Notes under the pieces: generated by a model
Told to the model about the DNA's origin: nothing
What the model saw: only the letters and a program-made list of their open reading frames with translations
Database searches by the model: none
Assembly: GCA_013339895.1 (NCBI GenBank)
Contig: JABACO010000008.1
Coordinates: 3,117,490 to 3,181,489, forward strand
Reading direction: 5' to 3'
Length of the DNA: 64,000 bases
DNA from: Ephydatia muelleri
Taxonomy: Eukaryota; Porifera; Demospongiae; Spongillida; Spongillidae
Shown here: in pieces, positions 49,337-59,861 of the stretch
Position numbering within the stretch: position 1 is the first letter of the stretch
How the letters are laid out: every line of letters starts with the position of its first letter
Position numbers and translations under genes: made by a program

Positions 49337-49560
49337 ACTTCTTCACGGGTGCACCTGTCATACAGCAAGATGCATGTACATGTATGTGAGCAACAACCAA
49401 CTTATTCACAGGTGCACTAAACATAGAGCTATAGATGCATGCATGTATGTGAGCAACAACCGACTTCACGGGTGCACCAAACATACAGCTAGATGTATGT
49501 GAGCAACAACCAATTTCTTCACAGGTGCACCTAACATACACTTTAACTTGTAGCAATCCA
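49337..49560. repeat. Tandem repeat, ~60-bp unit, about four copies
   Basis: ATGTATGTGAGCAACAACC and CACAGGTGCACC/CACGGGTGCACC phrases alternate four times with small length changes inside the transposon, just beyond the 3' end of the transposase. Confidence 0.85.
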
Positions 49561-49676
49561 TATCTACCAACAATGCTGCTCTTGGTAAACACACTAACAA
49601 ATGAGCTATCACTTGAGTAAAACATGCACATGCAAACTAAATGCTATGTGGACAAAACGTACCAGCCAGCAGTGTT

Positions 49677-52122
49677 TCAAATTGAATAAATAATCTTGCT
49701 TGAAGTGCCGTGGTTGCCATAGAGGTCTCCTTTGATGTCAAAGAGTATGTACATCCAGCTGCTGTTGTTGGATTCACAATGGTAAGAATATATGTTGGGT
49801 CCACCTCCAAGATGTCCTGATGCTGTGGGTAAAAAGTAAGACTTAGCTGGTAGCTTTGGGTGAAGGAAATTAACTTCAACAAGCTTTGCATTCATATCCA
49901 CCGTCATAACTTGTCCAAGCCAGCAATCTAGACATAGCCTTTCAGAGTTGACAGTTGTAGAACCTCCTGATCTGCATATGCAAAAGTAACCATGTTTAGT
50001 GGTACTTTTCGAATATGGCTTCATTTCAACAGAAGTGATTGAATTAGGGATAAAAGAATGAAATGATTGTGTTCCAGGGATGGTCCTACTGTACCTTAAC
50101 CTTTCCATCAAGAACTTTACCTCCTCATTGTACTCCTCTAAGGTTGCATAGGCAAAGTGTGTGTCTCTGATCGACACAAAATTAAAGAGTTGTTTTGGTG
50201 TCAAGATTTGGTCGTGAAATGGACGTTGAAGACAGGCTTTTGCTGCAGTCCTTTTCACAGTTCCTCTAATACCATCGGCAGCTGACTTTGCCATGAGAAG
50301 TGGCAAAGAAGTGCCACTCTGCTGGAATTCCAAAATAGACTTCCTCATGATGACACAAATTGGTGAAGTTGTACATAGCAGTTCTTGTATTGACCAGCAC
50401 ATCCATCTGACATGTAAATTATCCTCTTGGGCTTATCCCCAAAATGCTCAGTTCAGGACCTGAATGAAATTAGCTTATGCTGGAACAGGTGTACAGAAAT
50501 ATTGTCATGTTCTTTGTTCTCAGAAATTACTGCAAAGCAGATGCTATCGTTTTTTCCATCCCTATCTTTAAAGTAGCTAAGAAAAGGATGGACTGTTGCT
50601 TGCAGATTTGCAGATCTTGAACAACAAAACTGTAGTTATCTGAAAAATCTGCAATTACTAAGAACTCTCCAGGTGAAAAGTTTTCTTTTTTTTTCTGCTA
50701 GAAAGGTAGCTTGATTCTTAGCAATAAAGTCATGCAATTGCAGTTTCTGCAATGCAGCAAAAAAAATCAAGAAATTCTTCGACAGATACTACACAGGTCT
50801 CAAGGTTGGCACGGTCTGTGCTGACCCCACCTGTTGTACTGCACAGTTTCTACAGAATTTTCCTCCATGATGGTTTCAAGCTCCTCCCTCAATGGTTCTA
50901 TTCTGGGGCAGTGTTTGCATTTTCCAATGACACATTTGTAAGTTGGTGGTTCACATGGTAGCCAAACAATCTGTATAGTGTGTATACCAATGCAACCTTT
51001 TGTAAGTGCTTCTAGCTGGCCACATGCCATCATTAGCTTTACATTCTGCTGTATTGTGCACACGCATACTGAGTGAGTGCCAGTGGCTCCTGCCAGCACA
51101 CATTCCTCCTTTGGTCTCAGTTCAGCAAATTTGGAAAATCCAACTTTGATGTCTGGGTGAAGTGCCTTAAATCGTCTGTATGCTTCCGTCAGGTTGCAAA
51201 GCACAAGCCGTTTCTGGCAATGCTCTTTCTCTCCAGTGTCATTTCTCACTGATAGAAAATCCTTTTTTCCAGGCATAACTCGACTGATATCATCATGGCA
51301 GTAAAAAATTGTCACTAATTGCACTTTCAGGTAATGACTTTCCAGCCTTGGCATTTGGGCTTGAAAGGATTCCCTTTTTTTTCAACAAGCTTCTTTACAC
51401 ACCTGGCCATACAATTTGTGACACCAAACTCTCTTGTTATGGACCAACTCTTTGGCAGAACAGTTAGAATTCCCTCCTAGATGTGGTCAAAGCAAACTTG
51501 TCTTTTAGTTGCTGTATCATTTCTGCACCACCATCTTTTTGCAGCACATCACTGCTTGCTCCTGCAGCCCGAACTAGGTTCCTTTGCACCACATTCTCTA
51601 ATCTCATCATCTTTTCTGCAAAAGATTTTTTACTTCGCATTGTTCGCTTTCTTGCAGGAGAGATATTTCATGCAATACAAGTGTTTCGTTAGCCTTGAAT
51701 AGCTCAAGCTGCTCATCATTGTCACTATCTTCGGTTTGCACAGGAGTGCACGTGCTTAACACACTATTGGGAGCTGATTCAAGGATACTAGGCCCTGCAC
51801 CTTCTTCAGAAGAGCGGCTAGGGCCTCCACTGTGTTGGGAACTTGGGCTACTTGGGCCTGCACCGCGTTGGGAACTTGAGTTACTAGGACCCACAACTGC
51901 TTGTGTAAGGCGACTACCGCTAGAGGTATCTACGAACGCTATTTCAGGATTGAGCTTACGTATTTTTCGTAGACAATTGCAGCATGCTAAATCTCCGCTT
52001 CGAATACAGAGAGAATGATGTTCTGTTATCATTGCAGCTGGTACAACTCGAAGATACGAGTATATACGACGCGTATGACTCTTGAATGGGTCACAACAGA
52101 AATATCTGAAGTTTCTTGCCAT
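49677..52122 (-). pseudogene. Transposase of the TIR transposon (DDE-type), decayed
   Basis: The ATG at 52,122 (minus) starts MARNFRYFCCDPFKSH, an N-terminal CCDP-type zinc motif, then GDLACCNCLRKI, a Ser/Pro/Gly-rich linker and an acidic segment (to about 51,690). Downstream pieces in order: EMIQQLKDKF (about 51,510) and LTVLPKSWS (about 51,450); DDISRVMPGKKDFLSV (about 51,270); CNLTEAYRRF and VGFSKFAELRPKE; GTHSVCVCTIQQN (about 51,060); DFSDNYSF (about 50,650, probable first catalytic Asp); SDGCAGQYKN (about 50,385, probable second Asp); GTVKR and LQRP (about 50,220-50,265); TLEEYNEEV (about 50,130, probable Glu); RTIPGTQSFHSFIP (about 50,060). The pieces occupy different frames, with changes near 51.6-51.4, 51.35, 50.80 and 50.36 kb, so it is inactive unless some are introns or sequence errors. 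Confidence 0.75.
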
Positions 52123-52243
52123 TGCTTTACAAAACGCCAGACTAAAACTACATTTTAAAGCCCGCGCATGCCTTATTAGGTAAAGGACTCTGATATGGAT
52201 ATGTGCTGAGTCATGCCAACCACAGTTTACATACATGTGGATG

Positions 52244-52546
52244 ATTATTACATAACACCACTTGTGACGCATGTAAATACTGACAGGTGCCAAAAGAAAT
52301 ATTGCATCCTGATGTTCAATCGTTTGTGACTCCCAGAGATAACTGATACTCAGACTTCTTATTACTACAGGGTGTGGCTTTCACTATGTAAAAAAAATAG
52401 GTCGAGTTTCAATCTGCAAGTGGTCTGAATTCTGTAAACCGTGTGATAAACACATATAATTTTAACCCTTTAACCTCTATCATAAACACATATTATAATT
52501 TAGTTGTGCATCAAAAGAGCATTGATTTGATACAAATGTAACTCTT
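52244..52546. repeat. Right terminal inverted repeat of the DNA transposon
   Basis: Inverted counterpart of 47,871-48,185. The outer end near GTAACTCTTCC (52,540-52,550) corresponds to the GGTTATATTTGG end of the left arm. Block Y copy 2 begins about 50 bp further right. Confidence 0.88.
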
Positions 52547-52599
52547 CCATGTAATGCAGGAGGACGATGCGGTATTCCGCCCACCCTTGTAACAAGTGC

Positions 52600-53320
52600 A
52601 AATGTCAGGGGCCATCCTCCCTTCAAACGTATGTGTCTCCTGATCCTGTCTCATCTTCCCTTGGTGGCTAGTCCATGAGGGTTGGTACACTGCCACTCTT
52701 CCTGCACCCCTTCCCATTACCACACGTACCTATGCACTGATGCCTGCCATCATGTCCGTGTCAAGTGACCACTGCTCGATCTATGGCATTGCTGGCATCC
52801 AACAGTTTGTGCAGGATGGGGGCAAAGGGGAAGGGGGTGGGATTGTGGGTGGGCAAGGGTAGTGGGTATGTGTGTATAGCAGTGAGCCTGCTGTGCTTTG
52901 GGTTGTGTGTTCTACGTGCATTGAGATGTGCATTGAGAGGCTGTGTGTTTGGGCTGGGCTTATGTTGCATGTGTTGTACCTGCATGGCTGTGTGATGCAT
53001 GTGGGCATGGGCATGTGATGCATGTGGGCATGTGATGCATGTGGGCATGTGATGCATGTGGGCATGTGATGCATGTGGGCATGTGGGCATGTGATGCATG
53101 TGGGCAGGGGTATAGGATGCATGTGGGATATAGAATGCATGTGAAGGGATTGGCAAACTGAGCTGTCAGTGCTAACAAAGACACTACCTGCCTCTCATCC
53201 AGCTACTTATTATAGCCCTTGGACCAATCCTTCCATGCATGGGACAAATGTCCTCATAAGAGCTGTACATTGCCACGAGAATGGAATTGTCATAACATAA
53301 AGTCGACCAAACGCATATGT
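52600..53320. repeat. Block Y, copy 2 (inverted relative to 25,530-26,230)
   Basis: The same landmarks as copy 1 appear in reverse complement and reverse order, from TGGCTAGTCCATGAGGGTTG near 52,667 to CTCATAAGAGCTGTACAT near 53,252. The centre contains a 17-bp tandem array (about 53,000-53,105). Reading frames here are His-, Met- or Cys-rich because of the repeat, so I do not call a gene. Confidence 0.75.
53000..53108. repeat. 17-bp minisatellite (CATGTGGGCATGTGATG)
   Basis: Five to six copies with one partial insertion of the GTGGGCAT half unit, inside block Y copy 2. Copy 1 of the block has ACACAAACAT-type repeats in the corresponding place. Confidence 0.85.
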
Positions 53321-53399
53321 ATCATTATTATAGCATTGCAATAAAGGAGTCCAGTTCGAAATACGTTAATAATGTATATGTTTGCGTACATTGAGTGCT

Positions 53400-55130
53400 A
53401 TAGCTTTAGCGCATATTAAAAAAACCAAGATGTGAATAATGCATGTTACTTTTAGGATAGACAATGTGCTTGCAGCATATTATATGTGTCCATGTGCAGC
53501 ATTTACTCGTGCATAATTTAAGTACTTAGGGCATAAAAATCATCATGCACGTTACTTTTATGTTCTGATAGACAATGTGCTTGCAGTTTATTTAGATTAA
53601 TTTACGTGTGTCCATATCTAGCCTGTAGCCATGCATTTAGATTTGAATGTGTCCATGTGCAGCATTTAGTCGTGCATACATTGAGTGCTGAGGGCATTGT
53701 GTACATTGAGTGCTTGCAGGTTTAGGGGAATATAAGTAAAAAAAACTCCTTGAATAATACATGAGTGCTTACAGGTTTAGGAAATAAAATTCCTTGAATA
53801 ATACATGTTATATTTAGGTTCTGAATTTGCTTGCAGCTTATTTACATTAATTAATTTAGATTGACGTGTTGCCATGCATATATTGTATGCTTGTTGGTTT
53901 AGGGCATATAATTAAAAAAAGTGTTACCTTTAGGATCCGATAGACAATGTGCGTGTAGTTCAATTAGATTAATTTATTTAGATTAACGTGTGTCCATGTG
54001 CAGCCTTTAGTCATGCTTCACACGATGATTTTTATTAATTATACGCCCTATTCACTGCATTGTATGTACATGTAATGCATGTAACTTTTATAGGTTCTGA
54101 ATGTGCTTGCAGCTTATAATCTATTTAGAGTTATGTGTGTTCACTTGTAGCTATAGTCATGCGTACATTGAGGTTTAGGACATATGATTAAAAAAAATTA
54201 CCGTGTGAATAATGCATGTTACGTTTAAGTTCTGATAGCTTGCAGCATATTATATTAACATGTGTCCATGTGCAGCTTTTAGCGTGCATACATTTAGTGC
54301 TTAGGGTATATGAATATGTGTTAATAATGCATGTTACTTTTAGGTTCTGAATGTGCTTGCAGCTTATTGAGATTAATTTATTTACATAGGTCATACTTTG
54401 TGTGCTTGATAGACAATGTGCTTGTGCAGCTAATGATTTAGATTACCATTTGTACATGTGCAGCCTTTAGCCATGCAATCATTAAACAAAACTTGTGAAT
54501 AATACATTACTTTCAGGTTCTGACTGAGCTTGAAGCTCGATTAATAGATCACAGTGTGTCCACATGCAGCCTTAAACCATGCATACATTGGGGGCTACAA
54601 GGTTTAGTGCATTTAATTAAGAACATTTATCGTGTGAATACATGTGTTCTGACTGTGCTTGCAGGTTATTGAGATTAATTTATTTAGATTACCGTTGTCC
54701 ACGTGCAGCCTTTAAGCATGCATACATTTGAGTGTTTGCAGGTATAGGGCAATTCGTAGCGTGAATAAAACATGTTAGACGCTATGCTTGCAGCATATTA
54801 TTTGGATTAATGTGTGTCCATATGCAGCCTTTAGCTGTGCATTCATTGAGTGCTTTGCAGCCTTTAGCTGTGCATACATTGAGTGCTTAGGGCATAGACA
54901 ATGTGCTGGCAGCGTATTTAGATTAATGTGTATAAAGACGTGTCCATGTGCAGCCTTTAACTATATATACTTTAAGTGCTTAGGAAATCATTTGTGAATA
55001 CTCTTAGGTTCTGATGGCAATGTGCTTGCAGCTTATTTAAATGTGTCTCCATGTGCGACCTTTAGCCATGCATACATTTAGTGCTTTCAGGTTTAGGGCA
55101 GATAAAAAACATAAGTATGTACATGACAAT
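53400..55130. repeat. Satellite 3: degenerate ~110-150-bp tandem repeat
   Basis: The ordered phrases GTGTCCATGTGCAGCCTTTAG, CATGCATACATTGAGTGCTT, GCAGGTTTAGGGCATA, AATAATGCATGTTACTTTTA, GGTTCTGATAGACAATGTGC and TTGCAGCTTATTTAGATTAA cycle about twelve to fifteen times with irregular spacing. No coding content. It lies between blocks Y and X of the right-hand copy, where the left-hand copy has only AT-rich spacer. Confidence 0.87.
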
Positions 55131-55475
55131 TCTGTTGTCTTTGTCTGGCTCTGGTATGAATCATTATTGGCAAGTAACAGTTGTAAAATAATTGAACATA
55201 GCATTGCATGTAAACAACTAGTATTACAATAGCATAGTTTGTGGTTACACTTTAATAATATTAGTACACATTGTCTTTATAAATACAATGTAAATAATTA
55301 GTTATAGCGCTAGTGATGGAAAGATACATGCAATTACAAATCAGGTTAAGTCAGGAATGGGTGTAATCTGTTAATAAAACTGTATTATAGTCAATTGTGA
55401 ACAGCAATAATGATTCACCTGAAAAGCAATACATGCAGTTATGCACTATTCCAAAGAGGATGAGGCGATGGTGTG
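55131..55475. other. AT-rich spacer, no gene
   Basis: Nothing supported. The segment around 55,385-55,440 is the inverted counterpart of about 24,805-24,850, extending block X homology slightly. Confidence 0.5.
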
Positions 55476-55845
55476 TCTCTGGATGAGGGCAGGACCTTAT
55501 GCATGGTCACTGATGGGACACAGGTGCACAGGACCACGGGATGGGGTGAGGGTGTTGGGACCCCAGGTGAAAGTGGTGAGGGTGTTGGGACCCCAGGTGA
55601 AAGTGGTGGGGGAGGGGTTGGGGGAAGAAGGGCTGGGGAGAGGGTAAATAAGGAGAGTAGTGAATTTAGTGAGATTTAAAGGGGGGCAAGTGCATTTTAA
55701 AGGTTGAGAGATGGATCTGGGAGATGGAGGTGGGGCATAATGTGGTGAAGGTGGGTGTGGCTGGTGAACTGGAAGTGGTGGTGCTGTTGGTGGGGGTGGT
55801 GAGATGGTGGTGGTAGAGGTAGGGGTGGAGATGGTTTAGATGTTG
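55476..55845 (+). other. Block X, copy 2, with coding-like core
   Basis: Plus-strand frame SLDEGRTLCMVTDGTQV (about 55,473-55,525), matching LDEGRTLCVVTDGTQV in the copy at 24.7 kb. It is followed by two direct 27-bp repeats encoding GVGTPGESG (55,548-55,610), then G-rich sequence with AAGGTGGGTGTGGCTGGTG near 55,748. The distal GGTGGT part is short here but hugely expanded in copy 1. Function unknown. Confidence 0.5.
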
Positions 55846-55854
55846 GAGGTGTTA

Positions 55855-56118
55855 TTAGGTTGTGTGGTGTGCACATGTGGATGTCAAAGACATCGCAATG
55901 AGCATTGCACTCATAGAGCTGTCACTGTCTCCATGTGTGTACCAGCTGGCGCACAGCTTTAAGAGCCCATATTTGATAGGCCTAGTCAATCTCCAACCGT
56001 GGTCTTCTGGAAATACACCATCTCTAGCTGGGCTTTTTTTTATTACTGTGAACCCTTCCTGTGTTGTGGAGAGAAGTATTGCATTTTGCATATGTTTTGA
56101 CTCCCCTGTGATCATCAT
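55855..56118 (-). CDS. Hypothetical minus-strand exon, 87 codons
   Basis: An open frame reading GFTVIKKSPARDGVFPEDHG and KYGLLKLCASWYTHGDSDSS has balanced, protein-like composition and is preceded by an acceptor-like GCGATAG near 56,123. It ends shortly before block X. I recognise no family, and the opposite strand is also open over the same stretch, so the strand is not secure. Confidence 0.25.
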   Translation of the reverse strand: MMITGESKHMQNAILLSTTQEGFTVIKKSPARDGVFPEDHGWRLTRPIKYGLLKLCASWYTHGDSDSSMSAMLIAMSLTSTCAHHTT

Positions 56119-56430
56119 GTCTATCGCTCAGACATTTTATTTGTGGGTTTAATGTGCTGTCTGACTTCACCAAAGTCTATGCCTTGTCTGCTAACACTGA
56201 ATGAGTAATCCAGACGATTTTAGTCACGTCTGGTAACCTACTTATCTCCGCTATACAGTGGTCATCCTTAGCTAGCCTTCTAACCATTCGATTCATCTCC
56301 ACTCTAGCTAGACTGCTGTATTCAATTGCAACTCGTAGTCAATTTTTCATTTTTCTGTAAACTATGCGTGGTCTGTTTGTCATTCAGGATCTGGTGCACA
56401 GTGTAGAAACCTGCGCAGTTTTTTTTAAAA

Positions 56431-56730
56431 TCAGTTGCGGCATAAAATGCTCCGGGTTAATGGCAAAAGATGACGACTCCCAGAATGTGTGTAAACTTGG
56501 ACAGCTTTAAGACCCTTAATTGTTTCGATGTGAGTTGTATGAATCATCCTCCGTATTACACTAATGGACAATCTGCTCTTCCCTCCCCATTTTGTTGAAA
56601 TGTATAAGGTTTTGTTTTTAACAAGGACACAATGCCTGATCATGCTCGGGAAGTGACAGTGGCATTTAGTGGCAGTATCAAGCGCAGTGTTCCAACACAC
56701 TGCAGGCTTAAGTGTATACTCCCTATCCAT
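56431..56730 (-). CDS. Hypothetical minus-strand frame, 99 codons
   Basis: The frame starts at 56,730 and contains WNTALDTATKCHCHFPSMI, KNKTLYISTKWGGKSRL and THSGSRHLLPLT. Composition is protein-like and the plus strand is closed here. There is no recognisable domain. A 13-bp-arm hairpin lies immediately upstream of its ATG. Confidence 0.25.
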   Translation of the reverse strand: MDREYTLKPAVCWNTALDTATKCHCHFPSMIRHCVLVKNKTLYISTKWGGKSRLSISVIRRMIHTTHIETIKGLKAVQVYTHSGSRHLLPLTRSILCRN

Positions 56731-56732
56731 AC

Positions 56733-56763
56733 ATTAAAGACCTACGGAAGGTAGGTCTTTAAT
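56733..56763. repeat. Perfect hairpin, 13-bp arms, 5-base loop
   Basis: ATTAAAGACCTAC, loop GGAAG, GTAGGTCTTTAAT. It lies directly upstream of the start of the hypothetical minus-strand frame ending at 56,431. Confidence 0.9.
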
Positions 56764-56882
56764 TTATGCCCTACCCATAGCCAATGTCTTTTACGAGAGC
56801 TAGAAATGCACTTACTTGCTTCTTCTAACAAGTAGACGTCATAATGCACCGCATGGAATGAAAAAGACGGCGAAGGCTACCT

Positions 56883-56911
<29 letters not shown>
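56883..56911. repeat. Homopolymer C run (29 bases)
   Basis: Uninterrupted C tract followed by GGCCCGGCCC. It may be a slippage-prone or assembly-sensitive site. Confidence 0.95.
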
Positions 56912-56913
<2 letters not shown>

Positions 56914-57141
56914 CCCGGCCCTAGTTCCTTGATATATTAGCAGTGATATAGGCATGTATTGATCATTAATGGTATAAGTACTGTGTTCTTTCTTCACAAC
57001 CGTCTGCGATTTTTACTTCCCAGGAAGGGATTTCACCCTGCTGAGCAGGCTGTTGTGCTCGTGCAAAAGGAGCTCTTAAGAATGCAGAACAATGACTATT
57101 GCTATAAAGCCACCTTTGTGAGTGTCACTGAGTGTGTGTGA

Positions 57142-58069
57142 AATTGTCCTAGAGATAGTGACTAAAGAATGTTCACTGCCATTGTACTGCTGTTTCCAAA
57201 CAGATATGCACTGGTAGGAATGGGCTGACAAAACATGCCAATACTGCATTTACTTCAGCTTAGTTATGGTGAACCCAGCTGGATTTGTGTACTCCAAATG
57301 ACTTGTGCCGCACAGGTACGTTCCGTAACACATTTGAGACTAGAAATACAGCACTAAATGTATCTAAAAGTGTTGAATCGTAGGGTTGCCTATGCACTTT
57401 TGAATGCCAATGACAAGTAGATTGATTGTGTTTTGACTCACGATTAATGTGCTGCTTTTTTTATATTAATGATAATTAGCCACTTGTATTATTTGTAGAT
57501 CATTTGTCTCATTTTGTGAAACTGTAACTCAATTGGTAAGAGGATTCAGATTGTAAAGCCTAGTCCACGAAGCAGTAAATCCTTGCATAAATATGTGGGA
57601 CTTGCCTCGTAAAGCTAGTGTAATTATTTTTATTTTTATAAACTGTTGGTGAAATTAGTACTATTTCATGCATTGCATGTGTTCAAAGTATTGCTGCTCG
57701 TTATCAATGTTCTAGCACAAGCCAGTAACATAATGTGAGTGTTGTATCTACAGTACTGCAGCACTGGACATTGTTTTTATTGCTGCTTGTGTTTGGCGCT
57801 GACTTATTGGGTGGGATGTATGACATTAACCAATTGATAGCAGCTTTGATATATCTAAAGATGCAGTCAGTATTGAATTTTAGATTTGTATGCATCATTC
57901 AGTTTGAGTATTACTCATATGTTTAGATCCATACTATTGAGGTACAAATTATTTGAACAGAGTCACAAAATTGGAGTTACACATTGGTTAAGGTATTCAA
58001 ATAGCTAGCAAGCTATGGTGTTGTAAGTACAGAACGAGCACAAATAGTAAATGTGTTAAATGCATAAAG
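57142..58069. other. AT-rich sequence, no gene supported
   Basis: Only short frames on either strand; nothing recognised. A 60-codon plus frame (56,959-57,141) just left of it is equally uninformative. Confidence 0.45.
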
Positions 58070-58279
58070 AATAACTCTGTGGTTGAAAACTAAGGTTGAT
58101 TGCCCTTCACTCCAGTTTTGGGTTTTAATGAAAATTCAGATTACATCTGCTTGCACAAGTTGCACAAACTTGACACTTGGGAATTCAGTGAATAGATGTA
58201 TCACATGGCAAATCGATTCTTATTGTGCAAACATCAAGTAAAATAGATGCTTGCAGCAATTCTTTGGCATTCAATTGAT
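58070..58279. repeat. Paralogous segment of 20.65-21.01 kb (inverted)
   Basis: CACTCCAGTTTTGGGTTTT near 58,110 and CAATTCTTTGGCATTCAATT near 58,258 are reverse complements of sequence near 20,965 and 20,660, in collinear inverted order but at shorter spacing. Confidence 0.7.
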
Positions 58280-59290
58280 CTAGTTTGATGAAATGGCTTT
58301 AAGAACTTGGGAGTATATACACTGGAGGTGCAACCATACCAAAGTATATAAAGTGTGTAACATGTTGAATGAGTGTTGTCCTATCAGCATAAAAGGCTCT
58401 TTTACCATATATTTATCTGTATGGTTACCTGTTGCGTCAAGTGCAATTCGATTCTGTATGGAAAAGAAAACTAATTGGGCCAGCGGAGAAGCACCAATTG
58501 CTTTCGGTATCTTCACTTGCATCTGTCTGCCTATACATGTAGCGGTTTTTTGCATCTAAAAAGAAGAATTAAAAAGGAATGTACAATCCTTTGGGCCTAC
58601 AGGCAGTGAAGTCCAATTGCTTACAGCCTCTTCTCGCCATAATTCAATCTTTATGGCTGCATTTTGAATATCTTTTGAGAGGGAGATATGTACAGTTGGG
58701 CTTATTGTTTTCGATCTTTTGTCATCATATACCTGTCTGTATAGTTGTAAGATGCATTGAATGCTATTGATTGTTGTTTGGAGGAAAAAACAAATACTGA
58801 AGAAGGTTCCATTATTACCTCGCTGTTAGCTGCATGTGTATCTAGTGCTATTGTTTGTTGTTTTGGAAGAAAAACAAACATTCTACATACTAAATTATAG
58901 AAGGCTCTGTTACTTTCAGTATCTTTACCTCATTCGTATTGTTGGTGGTGCTAGATGCATTCTCATCTAGTGTCTGAAACCATAAAAAAATATGTCACAC
59001 ATCAGTAGTGGAGCCTGCAAATGTATTTTCACAATTGGCATTCCACACTCCTGCCAAATCTCGATGGCATGGTGGCGATTATTGGGGCATCTCTGCAAAT
59101 GTATTGTCCATGGCAAGGTGGGGGGTGCTTCTTACCATCTAGCACGAGGGGAGATGTGCAGCAAGAGTACTAAATGTAGTCCTTTTAGAAGTAATAGAAC
59201 TAATTGGGCCTACAATAATATATGGCCTGCTGGTGAAGGATTGATAGCTTTCAGTCTCTTATTATCATTATTAGACAATAACGAACCACA
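58280..59290. repeat. Satellite 2 fragment, inverted
   Basis: Modules complementary to satellite 2 recur: AAAGAAAACTAATTGGGCC, CCAATTGCTTTCGGTATCTT, TGCATCTGTCTG, TACTTTCAGTATCTTTACCTC and CAATCCTTTGGGCC. There are about four diverged submodules and no complete 1.48-kb unit. Frames here mirror the repeat and are not genes. Confidence 0.75.
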
Positions 59291-59341
59291 GGTGTAAATA
59301 TAACTAAATAACTTAATATATGTCACTGTACTCAAAAACAA

Positions 59342-59369
59342 CCCTAACCTTAACCCTAACCCTAACCCA
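59342..59369. repeat. Short interstitial telomere-like tract (CCCTAA)n
   Basis: Four to five units of CCCTAA with one CCTTAA variant, equal to TTAGGG on the other strand, the common animal telomere motif. It sits just outside the inverted satellite 2 fragment. Confidence 0.9.
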
Positions 59370-59861
59370 CTTCTTTGCCTAGTGGGCTGCGCACTGTTTT
59401 GGTGCTAGGCACAGTCCCTGTTGGATTCCCGTTCATCCTATTGTCCTTCACTGTTAGCCATCCTTACCTCTGTATATTGATCAGCTGCCCCACATCCAGA
59501 CTATTCATTGGCTTCGCTTTTCCACCCACACTCTTAAAGTATGTCCAGAAGAGTAGGCAATATAAAGCTTCGTGTGTCATCGGCTGAATTTTTAACAAGT
59601 GATACTGTAGTAACTACGTCACGCACCGAAAAATAGAGTTACGGTCAGCCGTCAATGGAGAACACAATAGTCTTTGTGTTGTAACAATTGTATTTGTTAC
59701 GTTGCACGCCGCAATGGTTATATGTACGTTGTGTGTCTTTGCTAAGCTCTGTTCTGTGTCTTGTTGTACTGTGGATAGTTTTTAGTTGTTACAGAACCTT
59801 GAGGAATAACAGGTAGTGGATCAAAAAAGATGAACTGATATATACACATTGAGATCTCTTG
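59370..59861. other. Unique sequence, no gene supported
   Basis: A 70-codon plus frame (59,375-59,587) is hydrophobic but unrecognised and probably fortuitous. Confidence 0.4.

Larger units (their letters stand above)
47871..52546 (-). mobile_element. DNA transposon, ~4.7 kb, with ~300-bp terminal inverted repeats
   Basis: Long inverted repeats (47,871-48,185 and 52,244-52,546) enclose about 4 kb containing a minus-strand DDE-type transposase relic (49,677-52,122) and, at the far end, a region of uncertain coding value (48,240-49,600). Repeat ends and gene belong together because the transposase start lies about 120 bp inside the right repeat. The transposase matches a widespread, mostly unnamed metazoan family that I know by its PGKKD, CVCTIHQN and SDGxxxQYKN motifs. 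I cannot give a superfamily name with confidence. Target-site duplications are not visible because the outermost few bases of the repeats are diverged. Confidence 0.82.

Noticed and set aside
47871-52546. Polinton/Maverick as identity of the element with long inverted repeats
   Set aside because: No polymerase B, capsid, packaging ATPase or retroviral-type integrase text is visible; the element is 4.7 kb with a DDE transposase.
52761-53184. His/Met/Cys-rich frames in block Y copy 2, resembling a metal-binding protein
   Set aside because: All derive from the 17-bp tandem repeat, with equivalent open frames on both strands.
57500-57620. Possible tRNA-like A-box text (TCAATTGGTAAGAGG) near 57,531
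   Set aside because: No matching B-box or cloverleaf could be formed by eye.
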